Part shown: positions 42,037 through 50,251 of the stretch, one piece after another | Numbering within the stretch: the first letter of the stretch is position 1 | Layout: each line of letters starts with the position of its first letter | Source of the DNA: an uncultured Eggerthellaceae bacterium | GTDB taxonomy: Bacteria > Actinomycetota > Coriobacteriia > Coriobacteriales > Eggerthellaceae | NCBI GenBank assembly: GCA_910589125.1 | Contig: CAJURX010000005.1 | Location: 71,535 to 135,534 of the forward strand | Direction: 5' to 3' | Length of the DNA stretch: 64,000 bases | Notes under the pieces: generated by a model | Told to the model about the DNA's origin: nothing | Databases searched by the model: none | The model's input: the letters and a program-made list of their open reading frames with translations, nothing else | Made by a program: the position numbers and the translations under genes

Positions 42037-44181
42037 TCAGCCCGCGTTGATCCCCTTCAGCTTCTCCAGCATCACCTGCACGTTCAGCGGCTTGGGCAGG
42101 AAGTCATCCATCCCGCTCTCGAGCGCGCGCTTCCTATCCTCAGCAAAGGTGGAAGCCGTGCATGCGAAGATGCGCACGGTGGAGGCATCCGGCCTCTCCA
42201 GCTGCCTGATCTCCCTGGCGGCCTCGTAGCCGTCCATGACCGGCATGTGCGCATCCATGAGTATGGCCGCTATCTCCCCTTCGGCTGAGGCGGCGAAGGC
42301 CTCCACCGCCTCTTGGCCGTTGGCAGCCAAGGCTATCTCATACCCCTCCTCCTGGAGGATGCTCGATATGATCTCGGCGTTGAGGTCGTTATCCTCTGCC
42401 ACCAATATCCTCACGGGCGCTGCCTCGCAGCTCAGCCCTTCCTGCTCAGGCGAAGGCATTGCTCCGTCCGCAGCGGGAGCAGCACCCAGCGAAGATGGAC
42501 CATCCGCACCAGCAAGCGGCATGGTCACCACGACCGTGAACGTGGAGCCCTTGTCCAGCTCGCTCTCCACGCTGATGGTGCCGCCCATCTGGCTCACCAG
42601 AAGGCTGCTGATGGCCATGCCGAGCCCCGTCCCCTTCTGGCTATCATCGTTGAAGGTGCGCTCCTGCGTGAACGCATCGAAGATGCGCCTCTGGAACGAC
42701 GGCGTCATCCCGCATCCCGTATCTTGGATGATGAACGTGGTGACCACGCGGTCATGCGCGCTCGGAAGCTCTTGCTTGACGGTGACCGTGATGGAGCCGC
42801 CCTCGGGCGTGAATTTCGCCGCATTGGACAGGATATTCATCAGCACTTGGCTCAAGCGCGTCTCATCGCCCCTCACCTGCGGATACGGCACATCCATATC
42901 CACTTGGAATCCGATCCCCCGCGCCGCAATGGACTCGCGCTGCATCTCGCAGACATTGTCCACTGACGCCACGAGATCGAAGGGGCGCGCATCCAGCTCC
43001 ACCTTGCCCGCATGCAGCTTGGACACATCCAAGATGTCGTTCACCAGCGATAAGAGGTATGCCGCCGCCTTGTCCATCTTGCGGACATACCCCTCCATGG
43101 CTTCGCGGTCATCAAGATGTCGCTCCATCAGATGATTGAGGCCGATGATGCCGTTGAGGGGCGTGCGTATCTCGTGGCTCATGTTCGACAGGAACTCCGA
43201 GCGCGCCGTTGCCTTGGCATCCGCGAGGATGGTCTTCTTCGAGGAATGATAGATCAGCAGCATCATGACGATGAGCAGGAGCACCACGGTCACGAGCATC
43301 ACGATGGTCATGGTGATGAAGGGAGCGAAATGCTGGTCGAACACGCTCATGGGCACCGTCATGATGAACGCCCATGCCGTGCCTTCGACCGGAGCGAAGC
43401 TCATGACCAGCCGCTCTCCCGTTGCCGTGGTGCAATTGATGACGAAGCTCTTTCCTTCGCCGATGTTGCGTCTCACATCATCGATCGTGACCCCATCCTC
43501 GATGGAGCCCGTCTTCAAGACGTTGTAGAAGTTGTCGCGCCCCGCCAGGTCAGCCGCATGAGCCCCGCTCACGATGTAGTAGCCCTGCGGATTCACCACG
43601 CTGGAGATGCCTTGCCCATCGAAGCTCTCTATCATGAGCTGGTCGCTGATGATGGACAGGTCGCTGCGCCCGAGCATGGCCACGATCCGATGGCCGCCGA
43701 TGACCATGTCATCCAGCTTGATGCCGTAGATGAGCGATTCCTTGATGGTCTCGAGGCGCCCGTTCGCGTCATCGTAGAGGATGGCGAAATGATCGCGACC
43801 ATCTGAGAACATCTCATCATAGGTATGCATGGAAGCATCCAGCCTGACGTACGAGCTGCTATAGAGGTCCCCATTCGCATCCAGCATGTAAATGGCATTG
43901 AAGAGGGCAGACGATGCGGCCTCCAGGTTCATCTGCTCCTGAGCCTCTTCCATGCTCTCCACGTCATAGACGCGCATGCGCTTGGCGACGGAATCCAGAC
44001 GCGCATACGAATTGTCCAGAGAGCCTTCGATGGTCTCCACATCGTGTCGGGATATCTCATGCATCGTGCTCATGAGGTTGCCCGCGACGGTGCTCTGCAG
44101 CTGAACGAGATAGATGCATACGGCGCCCACCATCAACACGATGGCCGCCAAGACGATGACGATGTATCTCCTCTTGCTCAG
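42037..44181 (-). CDS. hybrid sensor histidine kinase with extracellular Cache-like domain
   Basis: About 714 residues. No ATG/GTG/TTG precedes the first membrane helix in frame; the first such codon is a TTG at 44151 inside the helix. A CTG at 44181, seven bases after GGGGAGGG, would add LSKRRYIVIV and complete a positively charged N-terminus plus helix, and is preferred here. An external sensory region of about 270 residues and a second helix lead to the H-box NMSHEIRTPLNGI, ATPase boxes (NILSNAAKF, DTGCGM, GTGLGMAI) and a receiver (AEDNDLNAE, LMDAHMPVMDG, KPLN). The output partner is unknown; no response regulator gene is adjacent. Confidence 0.88.
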   Translation of the reverse strand: MSKRRYIVIVLAAIVLMVGAVCIYLVQLQSTVAGNLMSTMHEISRHDVETIEGSLDNSYARLDSVAKRMRVYDVESMEEAQEQMNLEAASSALFNAIYMLDANGDLYSSSYVRLDASMHTYDEMFSDGRDHFAILYDDANGRLETIKESLIYGIKLDDMVIGGHRIVAMLGRSDLSIISDQLMIESFDGQGISSVVNPQGYYIVSGAHAADLAGRDNFYNVLKTGSIEDGVTIDDVRRNIGEGKSFVINCTTATGERLVMSFAPVEGTAWAFIMTVPMSVFDQHFAPFITMTIVMLVTVVLLLIVMMLLIYHSSKKTILADAKATARSEFLSNMSHEIRTPLNGIIGLNHLMERHLDDREAMEGYVRKMDKAAAYLLSLVNDILDVSKLHAGKVELDARPFDLVASVDNVCEMQRESIAARGIGFQVDMDVPYPQVRGDETRLSQVLMNILSNAAKFTPEGGSITVTVKQELPSAHDRVVTTFIIQDTGCGMTPSFQRRIFDAFTQERTFNDDSQKGTGLGMAISSLLVSQMGGTISVESELDKGSTFTVVVTMPLAGADGPSSLGAAPAADGAMPSPEQEGLSCEAAPVRILVAEDNDLNAEIISSILQEEGYEIALAANGQEAVEAFAASAEGEIAAILMDAHMPVMDGYEAAREIRQLERPDASTVRIFACTASTFAEDRKRALESGMDDFLPKPLNVQVMLEKLKGINAG

Positions 44182-44323
44182 GTCCGTACCCTCCCCGATA
44201 TGGCCCGACCTTTAGCCTCTAGTGTATCGCTCTTGGCCGCATTTGGCTCCCGAAAGGGGAAGACCGGCCCATAGAGGACCGGCCTTCCAGAGATGCCGCT
44301 GTGCTCTCTTCGTGAGGCGAGGG

Positions 44324-45484
44324 CTATTCGTTGCGCCTCTCCGTATCATCGGATGCCTTCGCCACATCCACGATCGCATCTCCCGCTCCATCCTTCGCCA
44401 CGTAGACGTATCCGATCGTCCCCTCTGCGGGCAGCTCGTTGTAGGCCACCGTCTCAGCGATCTCAGGAGCCGTTGCGCTCTTGGGCATGGTCTCCAGCAG
44501 ATATGCCGTGTCAGCACGACGCGCCATGGCCTCGCGGAAGTCCTTCGTGCCCACGAACACCTCCTGCTTGTACGGGTTCACGCCGAGCTTCTTCGAGCGA
44601 TAGATGATGTAGGCCAGCGCCGCGATGTTCGCGACCAAAGCCAAAAGCGACACGACGAGGTTCACATCGGGGTTGTTCACCGACTGCACCGCGAAGATGG
44701 AATCATTCGCGAACATGGGCACCATCTGGCAGAACATGCACCACATGGCCAGCGTGAACGCGCGATTCTGGATCCACCCGCCCTTGTTCCACATGAGCCC
44801 TGCGATGGTCGGTGCCAAGAGCAGTGCGATGCCGGCATACCAGGAGTGCGTGGGCAGGTTGTTGTAGGTGTAGCAGAAGTTCCAGATGTCGTAGGAGATG
44901 ATGAACACCCAGGTCATGTCAGGCCACAGCATGTCCTGGCGCTTCTTCGAGATATAGATGCCGAACCAGCCGGTCATGCAGGCGATGTTCAGCAGGCCAG
45001 CAACGCCATTGAACACGTTGTGCCAACCGCCATGCAGCGTGACGCCCTCAGTGGTGACCCACGTGGTGCCGAACGCGCGGAAGGCGCTCTCGAAGTCGCT
45101 CACCACGGCGATGAGGATGTTGATGGCCACGATGACGAACGGGAATGCCTTGAACCAATGGCTGCGCCCTATCTTGCCCCAGCTGTACTTCAACGCCATG
45201 AAGCCGATGCACCCGGCCAAGGCAGCGTATACCTTCGCGTAATGGAACCAGCTGTTCATATCGGTGTGTGTGGGATTGGCGAGCGCCCAATCAGCACCCA
45301 TGGCTGCGCTGATCTCAACAGCCAGACAGTAGACGGTCATGACGGCCGCCATGCCGAAGAACATGATGATGCCGCCGGCCTTCGTTCGCCGAGCGAACTC
45401 GTTCAGCAAGATCAGCGCCACGAGCACCATGACCAGTCCCGACCATTGATACAGCGCATTCGGCCCGTATACATCGAATAGCAT
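44324..45484 (-). CDS. polytopic membrane protein (DUF5692-like)
   Basis: A 386-residue protein; AAGGAGGCAAGC precedes the start. About nine or ten hydrophobic segments cover residues 10-315 (YQWSGLVMVLVALILLNEFARR, GGIIMFFGMAAVMTVYCLAVE, VFIISYDIWNFCYTYNNLPTHSWYAGIALLLAP), then a soluble tail of about 70 residues. It resembles membrane proteins annotated DUF5692 in Coriobacteria; that name is from memory and the function is unknown. It lies 14 bases after the TetR gene in the same direction, so it is probably the regulated gene of that pair. Confidence 0.65.
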   Translation of the reverse strand: MLFDVYGPNALYQWSGLVMVLVALILLNEFARRTKAGGIIMFFGMAAVMTVYCLAVEISAAMGADWALANPTHTDMNSWFHYAKVYAALAGCIGFMALKYSWGKIGRSHWFKAFPFVIVAINILIAVVSDFESAFRAFGTTWVTTEGVTLHGGWHNVFNGVAGLLNIACMTGWFGIYISKKRQDMLWPDMTWVFIISYDIWNFCYTYNNLPTHSWYAGIALLLAPTIAGLMWNKGGWIQNRAFTLAMWCMFCQMVPMFANDSIFAVQSVNNPDVNLVVSLLALVANIAALAYIIYRSKKLGVNPYKQEVFVGTKDFREAMARRADTAYLLETMPKSATAPEIAETVAYNELPAEGTIGYVYVAKDGAGDAIVDVAKASDDTERRNE

Positions 45485-45498
45485 GCTTGCCTCCTTAC

Positions 45499-46104
45499 CT
45501 AGGGCCTGTCCAAATAGAGCGTCTGCGCGATCACGTCAGCGATCACCTGATCATCCGCATCTGGGTGAGTGCGCAGATACCCGATCACACCGAGCGTGAG
45601 CACGTAGAACGTCTCATACAGGTGTTCGATCCGTATCTCATGGAGCTTTCCGTAGTCCTTGACCGTGTTCTCGATCATGTGCGTGGCGATGTGATGCGTC
45701 ACGCGATTCACGAACTCCAGATACAGCGCGGAGTTCTCCTCGGAGGCAAGCGCAGCATGGAGGGGGCTGTTCTCGAACAGGCCGACCCTCAGCAAGCGCA
45801 CGACAGAGGTCAGTGCGTCATCTATCTTGCCCTGCTGGCGTTCGCCATCCCAGTAGGTGAGCGCTTCGATGTATTCCTCTACCAGCGAATCCAGGACAGC
45901 CAACGTGAGCTCGTCCTTGTCCTTGAAGTAGTGATAGAACAGCGATCGCGTCATGCCCACGCGAGCCGCGATATCTTGGATGGAGGTCTTGGTGAGGCCC
46001 TTCTCCTCATAGAGGTCGCGCGCAACCGAGATGATCTCCGCGCGGCGAGCTTCCGCCTTCGGAGACATCTGCTCTATGCTGCCACCCTCCTGCACGCGCG
46101 CCAT
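45499..46104 (-). CDS. TetR-family transcriptional regulator
   Basis: About 201 residues from an ATG at 46104 (GTG at 46113 and ATG at 46068 are alternatives). The HTH is ARRAEIISVARDLYEEKGLTKTSIQDIAARVGMTRSLFYHYFKDKDEL, a textbook TetR DNA-binding domain. The C-terminal half should bind a ligand. An exact dyad upstream (46158-46176) is the probable operator. It is followed at once by the membrane protein gene 44324, which it likely controls together with itself. Confidence 0.92.
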   Translation of the reverse strand: MARVQEGGSIEQMSPKAEARRAEIISVARDLYEEKGLTKTSIQDIAARVGMTRSLFYHYFKDKDELTLAVLDSLVEEYIEALTYWDGERQQGKIDDALTSVVRLLRVGLFENSPLHAALASEENSALYLEFVNRVTHHIATHMIENTVKDYGKLHEIRIEHLYETFYVLTLGVIGYLRTHPDADDQVIADVIAQTLYLDRP

Positions 46105-46157
46105 GTGCCCCACCGCTCTTCTCCCTGGATCACCATGTGCTCCACACGGTACGGCGG

Positions 46158-46176
46158 CATTGACGGAGCGTCAATG
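46158..46176. promoter_or_regulatory. probable TetR operator
   Basis: CATTGACG-GAG-CGTCAATG is a perfect 8-bp inverted repeat 54 bases before the TetR start. A further half-site CGTCAAT lies about 17 bases farther upstream. Size and position suit a TetR dimer site. Confidence 0.65.
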
Positions 46177-46264
46177 AACACAATCGACATATCGTCAATA
46201 TCAGCCGATCTGTCACCCTGGCGTAACGACCGGGTAAGGAAGCCCAGGGGAGGAATGCGGTCAG

Positions 46265-46801
46265 CTAGCGGATGCAGAAGGGCAGGATCTGGCGATACGC
46301 GCTGATGAGCTGATCCAAGGATACGGCAGCATTGGCAGGGCTCGTAGAGGGAAGCCGCGTGCACGGGATGCCCGTGATGGGCGCACAGTGCTTCTCGTAG
46401 AGAGAGGCCGCCTTCGCACCCGTGCAGAATACAGCCTCCACGCAAGTGCGCTCCAACAGCCACGGGATGTCGTTCGGGATGCATTCCGTGATGCTGCTGT
46501 CGCTCGCACCGGTGATGGTGCACTCGGCGAGCACATCCCAGAGCGCTATGCCGTGCGTCAGCATGAGAGCGCGCTTCTCCTCGTTCGTCTGGGGCAGAGG
46601 CGCCCCGAAGAGCGCCGCCATCACGCGCCAGAAGCGGTTCTGCGGATGACCGTAGTAGAAGCCCGCTTCGCGAGACTTCGGAGACGGCATGGTGCCCAGC
46701 ACGAGGACGCGAGAGCGTGCGTCATAGACCGGCTCTATCGTGTGCTGCACGCGCATGGGTGCGCTGCCCTCTCTGCGCGCTTTGGCCGCCTCCGCTCCCA
46801 T
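46265..46801 (-). CDS. DNA-deoxyinosine/uracil glycosylase-like protein
   Basis: A 178-residue protein starting MGAEAAKARREG, with GAGGAGG four bases before the ATG; the longer frame overlaps the MerR gene and is rejected. The active-site-like VLVLGTMPSPKSREAGFYYGHPQNRFWRVMAALFG block and the late LPSTSPANAAVS motif (SPAN) place it with the UDG-fold enzymes annotated DNA-deoxyinosine glycosylase or G:T/U mismatch glycosylase. These remove deaminated bases to start base-excision repair. It follows the MerR-type gene by 13 bases, an unusual pairing for a repair gene. Confidence 0.82.
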   Translation of the reverse strand: MGAEAAKARREGSAPMRVQHTIEPVYDARSRVLVLGTMPSPKSREAGFYYGHPQNRFWRVMAALFGAPLPQTNEEKRALMLTHGIALWDVLAECTITGASDSSITECIPNDIPWLLERTCVEAVFCTGAKAASLYEKHCAPITGIPCTRLPSTSPANAAVSLDQLISAYRQILPFCIR

Positions 46802-46814
46802 GGGGCCTCCTCGC

Positions 46815-47612
46815 CTATTCTGTGCGCTCGGACGCCTGGTAAGCGCGCACAGCATCCGCCAGGAACGCGGTCGCACCCGCACCTGCCGCAGAATCGTAGT
46901 AGGACACGAACCGCGGATCCGCGCCATAGCCCTGCACCAAGCCCAGATATGCTTCCCTGTCGCTGATGCCGCCCCAATGGATGGACACCCAACGCTCGTG
47001 CATCCGAGCGAGCTCGCGCGCCTTCGCGCTGCTCGCATCTCCCGTTGCCATGGCAAGGCGCAGCTGCACCTTGATGGATTCCTCCAACAGCTCCTTCGCA
47101 TCCCACTCGTCTTGGGAGAGCGCCATCATCCGCGCGTTGGAGGCATCTATCGCGTCATCGCCATATCGCTCGCGTGCCTCCGCACCGTACGTTGCCTCGA
47201 ATTCCCGCAGGCCCTGAGCCTTGAGCTCTTCAAAGGCATCTCTTGCTTCCATATGATCTATCCTCTCGATCGCTCGCATGGCGGCCTCCGTGTGCGCCGC
47301 CACCAGCTTCAATGACTCACCCTGGGCGCGCAGGGTGAGGAGGTGGTGAGCAAGCGCGTCATAGAGAGATGCGCTCTTCCCATCAAGGAGCTCGCGTATC
47401 GTGCCCAGCGGAAGCCCGCAGAGCTTCATGGCCTGGATCTGAGCGAGCCGCTTCGCGTCGGCATCCGCGTACGCACGATACCCGTTCCCTGACCGGTGCG
47501 GGCACAACAGCCCGATGCTCTCGTAATAGCGAAGAGTGCGCGTGCTCACCCCCGCTTGCTCTGCTAGCTCACGGGGACGCATCCACTTCGTGCCGCCTGA
47601 TGTCGCATCCAC
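46815..47612 (-). CDS. MerR-family regulator with TipAS ligand domain
   Basis: A 265-residue protein starting at a GTG (47612) with AAGGAGG nine bases upstream. Residues about 11-80 are a MerR HTH and wing (MRPRELAEQAGVSTRTLRYYESIGLLCPHRSGNGYRAY); a long helix follows, and residues about 125-260 match the TipAS antibiotic-recognition domain (WDAKELLEESIKVQLRLAMATGD, HWGGISDREAYLGLVQGYGADPRFVSYYD). Such regulators are activated by peptide antibiotics or other bulky ligands. A perfect 21-bp dyad sits in its own promoter, indicating autoregulation. Confidence 0.92.
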   Translation of the reverse strand: MDATSGGTKWMRPRELAEQAGVSTRTLRYYESIGLLCPHRSGNGYRAYADADAKRLAQIQAMKLCGLPLGTIRELLDGKSASLYDALAHHLLTLRAQGESLKLVAAHTEAAMRAIERIDHMEARDAFEELKAQGLREFEATYGAEARERYGDDAIDASNARMMALSQDEWDAKELLEESIKVQLRLAMATGDASSAKARELARMHERWVSIHWGGISDREAYLGLVQGYGADPRFVSYYDSAAGAGATAFLADAVRAYQASERTE

Positions 47613-47642
47613 GCTCTCACACCTCCTTGGCAGCCATCATGG

Positions 47643-47663
47643 ACCTTGACGCAGCGTCAAGGT
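47643..47663 (-). promoter_or_regulatory. MerR-type promoter/operator
   Basis: ACCTTGACGC and GCGTCAAGGT flank a single A: a perfect 21-bp dyad. On the minus strand it lies between TTGACC (47661-47666) and CATGAT (47636-47641), a 19-bp spacer, the over-long spacing that MerR regulators correct by twisting DNA. Confidence 0.75.
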
Positions 47664-47670
47664 CAAGCCC

Positions 47671-48177
47671 CTAGAGCAGACCCTCCTCAGCAAGGGTGCG
47701 ACCGATGCTCACGTATTCCTGACAATTCACCGTGAGGCTGGCGAGCTCTTCTTCGGTGAGGTCGCGTGCGACCTTGGCAGGGGACCCGACGATCAATACG
47801 CCATCCGGCGCATCCATCTTGCCCGCCACGAGGGCGCCGGCACCGATGAGGCACCGCCTCCCGATCCTCGCGCCGTCGAGCACGATGGCGCCCATTCCCA
47901 CCAGAGATCCATCGCCTATGGTGCAGCCGTGCAGGATGGCACCGTGCCCCACGGACACATCCTCTCCCACCACGACATCGCCATCGATGGGAACGTGCAG
48001 GCATGCGAGCTCTTGGATGTTGCTGCGCGCGCCGATGCGCACATGGCCGCCCATGTCTCCCCGCAGCACAGCGCCGTAGAGCACTGTGACATCTTCGGCG
48101 ATATGCACATCCCCCACGACGGTGGCGTTGGAAGCTATCTTCGCGGTTGGGTGCACCTCAGGCGTTCCGTATGCCAT
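47671..48177 (-). CDS. gamma-type carbonic anhydrase family protein
   Basis: A 168-residue left-handed beta-helix protein built from hexapeptide repeats (TVVGDVHIAEDVTVLYGAVLRGD, VVVGEDVSVGHGAILHGCTIGD). Three histidines (61, 78 and 83, in CLHV and GHGAILHG) match the zinc or iron ligands of gamma carbonic anhydrases. Members hydrate CO2 or, in the YrdA/PaaY branch, have weak or other activity. The catalytic acidic loop of archaeal Cam is not visible, which favours the shorter YrdA-like group. It ends eight bases from the MerR operator. Confidence 0.87.
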   Translation of the reverse strand: MAYGTPEVHPTAKIASNATVVGDVHIAEDVTVLYGAVLRGDMGGHVRIGARSNIQELACLHVPIDGDVVVGEDVSVGHGAILHGCTIGDGSLVGMGAIVLDGARIGRRCLIGAGALVAGKMDAPDGVLIVGSPAKVARDLTEEELASLTVNCQEYVSIGRTLAEEGLL

Positions 48178-48262
48178 GTCATCTCCTATCCCTCGTTCGT
48201 GAAGGAGACATTAGACCACAGCGGAGTGCGAGCGAGGCATGAGCGCGGTGGCGAAGGGACGT

Positions 48263-48910
48263 TCAGCACAGCTGATCTGCGAGAGCCTCCATGGAAGCGC
48301 AGAGGTGGTCAGGAGCTTCGGCTTCGAGCGCGTCCGCTGAGAACATGCCCCAGAGCGCTGCATAGGTCGTGCATCCGGCCGCATTGCCCGCTTGCATGTC
48401 ATACGGGCTGTCACCGATATAGGCGCAGGCAGAGGCGGGGAGCTGCAGGAGATGGCAGCCATGCAGGATGGGGCCGGGGTCGGGCTTGTGCTCGGGCCAG
48501 TCATCAGAGCCGATGAGGAAGTCGAAGAACGACAGGATGCCACAGAGGTCAAGGCCGCGCTCGGCCATCTTGTGGCGCTTGGATGTCACGACGCCCATGC
48601 GATATCCCGCGTCGCGCAAGCGCTCAAGCGCTTCCTTCGTGCCAGGGAACGCTCGCACGCCTGTATCGTGGATGGCATCGTTGTGCTCGCGATAATCCGC
48701 CACCATCGCGTCGGCTTGAGCGGCGTCCCCGCCCGCGAAATGGAGCATCTGATCCAGCAGCGGCGTGCCAACGCCCTGCATGAGCTCTGCATCAGTATAG
48801 GAGGCTCCATAGAGGTCATTCACGGTTTGCCGCATGGATGCCAGGATGATGCCCTGGGTATCGATCAACGTGCCATCCGCGTCGAACAGCAGCCCCTTCG
48901 TCTCGGTCAT
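48263..48910 (-). CDS. HAD-superfamily phosphatase (phosphoglycolate-phosphatase-like)
   Basis: A 215-residue protein. Motif I is LLFDADGTLID (nucleophile D10, acid D12), motif II VVTSKRHK, motif III/IV KPDPGPILHGC … YIGDSPYDMQAG, the full HAD set with a helical cap between motifs I and II (DLYGASYTDAELMQGVGTPLLDQML). These enzymes remove phosphate from small metabolites such as 2-phosphoglycolate or pyrophosphate-like compounds. It is the last high-GC gene before the AT-richer stretch. No operon partner is clear. Confidence 0.9.
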   Translation of the reverse strand: MTETKGLLFDADGTLIDTQGIILASMRQTVNDLYGASYTDAELMQGVGTPLLDQMLHFAGGDAAQADAMVADYREHNDAIHDTGVRAFPGTKEALERLRDAGYRMGVVTSKRHKMAERGLDLCGILSFFDFLIGSDDWPEHKPDPGPILHGCHLLQLPASACAYIGDSPYDMQAGNAAGCTTYAALWGMFSADALEAEAPDHLCASMEALADQLC

Positions 48911-49417
48911 GGATATGCTCCCCTTCCCACTGCGAACGCTTCACCATGGCAGCACTCGCAATCTCCTCTGATGCGCACAAGGGGCACCGCCACGCCGCTT
49001 GCGGTGACCATGAGCATCCACCTATCCCTCAGAACCTCACGGCCTATATCCGCATCCCCTATCACGCAAGCACCCAATTCCCAGGACCACTGCTCCAACC
49101 CATGCAATGCTCACGCGCGTCCTCAGACCCTTCACCATAACCCATATTCCAAAACTGTCGAGGATGCTCCCTGGGACCGCTCCAAATCTATGAGAAAACG
49201 TTTCCGTGATGGTTTCCCCCAAAAGCGATAGCACAGCATCAGCACCCTTGCGTCCTCTCAATAACTAGCGTTATCGCGGTGCATCTGTTGTCCCCCTTTT
49301 TTCACATGCAACCTACGCTGAGGATAGCGCGTTCGACTTTCAGCGGCATTCCATAAGGAGCAGACGTGAATCACGCTCGCTGATGCATGAAACCGCCTCC
49401 GCATCGCTTCGCATTCC
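48911..49417. other. spacer at the edge of the AT-richer island
   Basis: No supported gene. Short minus frames at 48907-49107 and 49037-49261 have no ribosome site or recognisable family. Base composition drops to the right of about 49140. GAAAACGTTTCC near 49195 is a near-palindrome. No tRNA, integrase or direct repeat marks the boundary. Confidence 0.5.
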
Positions 49418-50251
49418 TCAGTCCACATCGACATCCCAATGCTCCTCAATAAAGGCTGCAAGCTCACCGTGGTTATCTTTGTATATTTGCTCAAGCTCAT
49501 GTCGTATCGGTATGATTTCCTCGAGGAAAGACCTATCGCTGTTCAGGCTCATGCCCGATTGACCTTCTATCCAATTCTCAAGAGCTTCAAAATGCCTCGA
49601 TTGAGTGTATTCGTATACCGAAGCCCAATAATCCGCTAAGTAAGAGATAACTTTTCCACATGCGATAGAGTAATCACCATACTGATAGATGGCAGCCGTT
49701 CTTCCGCTACTCAGATCAATAAATTCAGGATGACCTTCGAGGGGTAGGTGAATATACCGAGAAAGAGCCCCATACATCCGCCCCACCGGTACGACCTTCT
49801 TCTTGAGGGCATTAATGGTCTTCTGCGGTTGGATCTCTGCATCTTCAGGATTCTCTGCATCAGCAATCGCAAAGGCCCATGCTATCTGCTCCAACATCAA
49901 TCGACTCAGAGCATGTCCTTCGATCAGATGACCCTCTCGATAAAGCCACGCAGCAGCATAGTATGTATTTCTCGCTCGCGATAACGCTGCATCGGCATAC
50001 ACTTCCCCGCAGGTTGGAGAAACAGCCGGATTCATCCGATTCAGCGTTTCTTCCATGTGCTTCTTTCCCGCAAAATACATTCTTTGAAAGCTGGCATACA
50101 GGGCGGAAGGCTCACTGGACATCTGATCAGCATACATCCTGAATGCATGGTCCATTCCAGTGCCAAGATGGTACGCAATGATGGCAGATTCAAGGTATTG
50201 AGCCAGTTTTCCGGTATTGCCCTCGGCGCAAGAATAAGTGTTGACCCGCAC
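49418..50251 (-). CDS. unknown protein, C-terminal part of a frameshifted gene
   Basis: From about residue 12 (GNTGKLAQYLESAIIAYHLGTG) this reading frame continues the protein encoded by 50211-51036. The join needs one extra A in the four-A run at 50207-50210, giving …IPEKLAQYL…. Alpha-helical blocks such as HLIEGHALSRLMLEQIAWAFAIAD and YGALSRYIHLPLEGHPEFIDL resemble helical proteins of the DUF5677/abortive-infection-like kind only loosely. No function is assigned. The short leader MRVNTYSCAEG of this frame is probably not real coding sequence. Confidence 0.6.
   Translation of the reverse strand: MRVNTYSCAEGNTGKLAQYLESAIIAYHLGTGMDHAFRMYADQMSSEPSALYASFQRMYFAGKKHMEETLNRMNPAVSPTCGEVYADAALSRARNTYYAAAWLYREGHLIEGHALSRLMLEQIAWAFAIADAENPEDAEIQPQKTINALKKKVVPVGRMYGALSRYIHLPLEGHPEFIDLSSGRTAAIYQYGDYSIACGKVISYLADYWASVYEYTQSRHFEALENWIEGQSGMSLNSDRSFLEEIIPIRHELEQIYKDNHGELAAFIEEHWDVDVD

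Noticed and set aside
44256..44294. Possible terminator GGAAGACCGGCC…GACCGGCCTTCC
   Set aside because: Two mismatches in the stem and mainly a direct repeat of GACCGGCC; no U-tract on the minus strand.
48907..49107. 66-codon minus frame ending as ATGA overlap with the HAD gene
   Set aside because: The overlap is tempting, but there is no ribosome site, no family and odd composition; left as unsupported.
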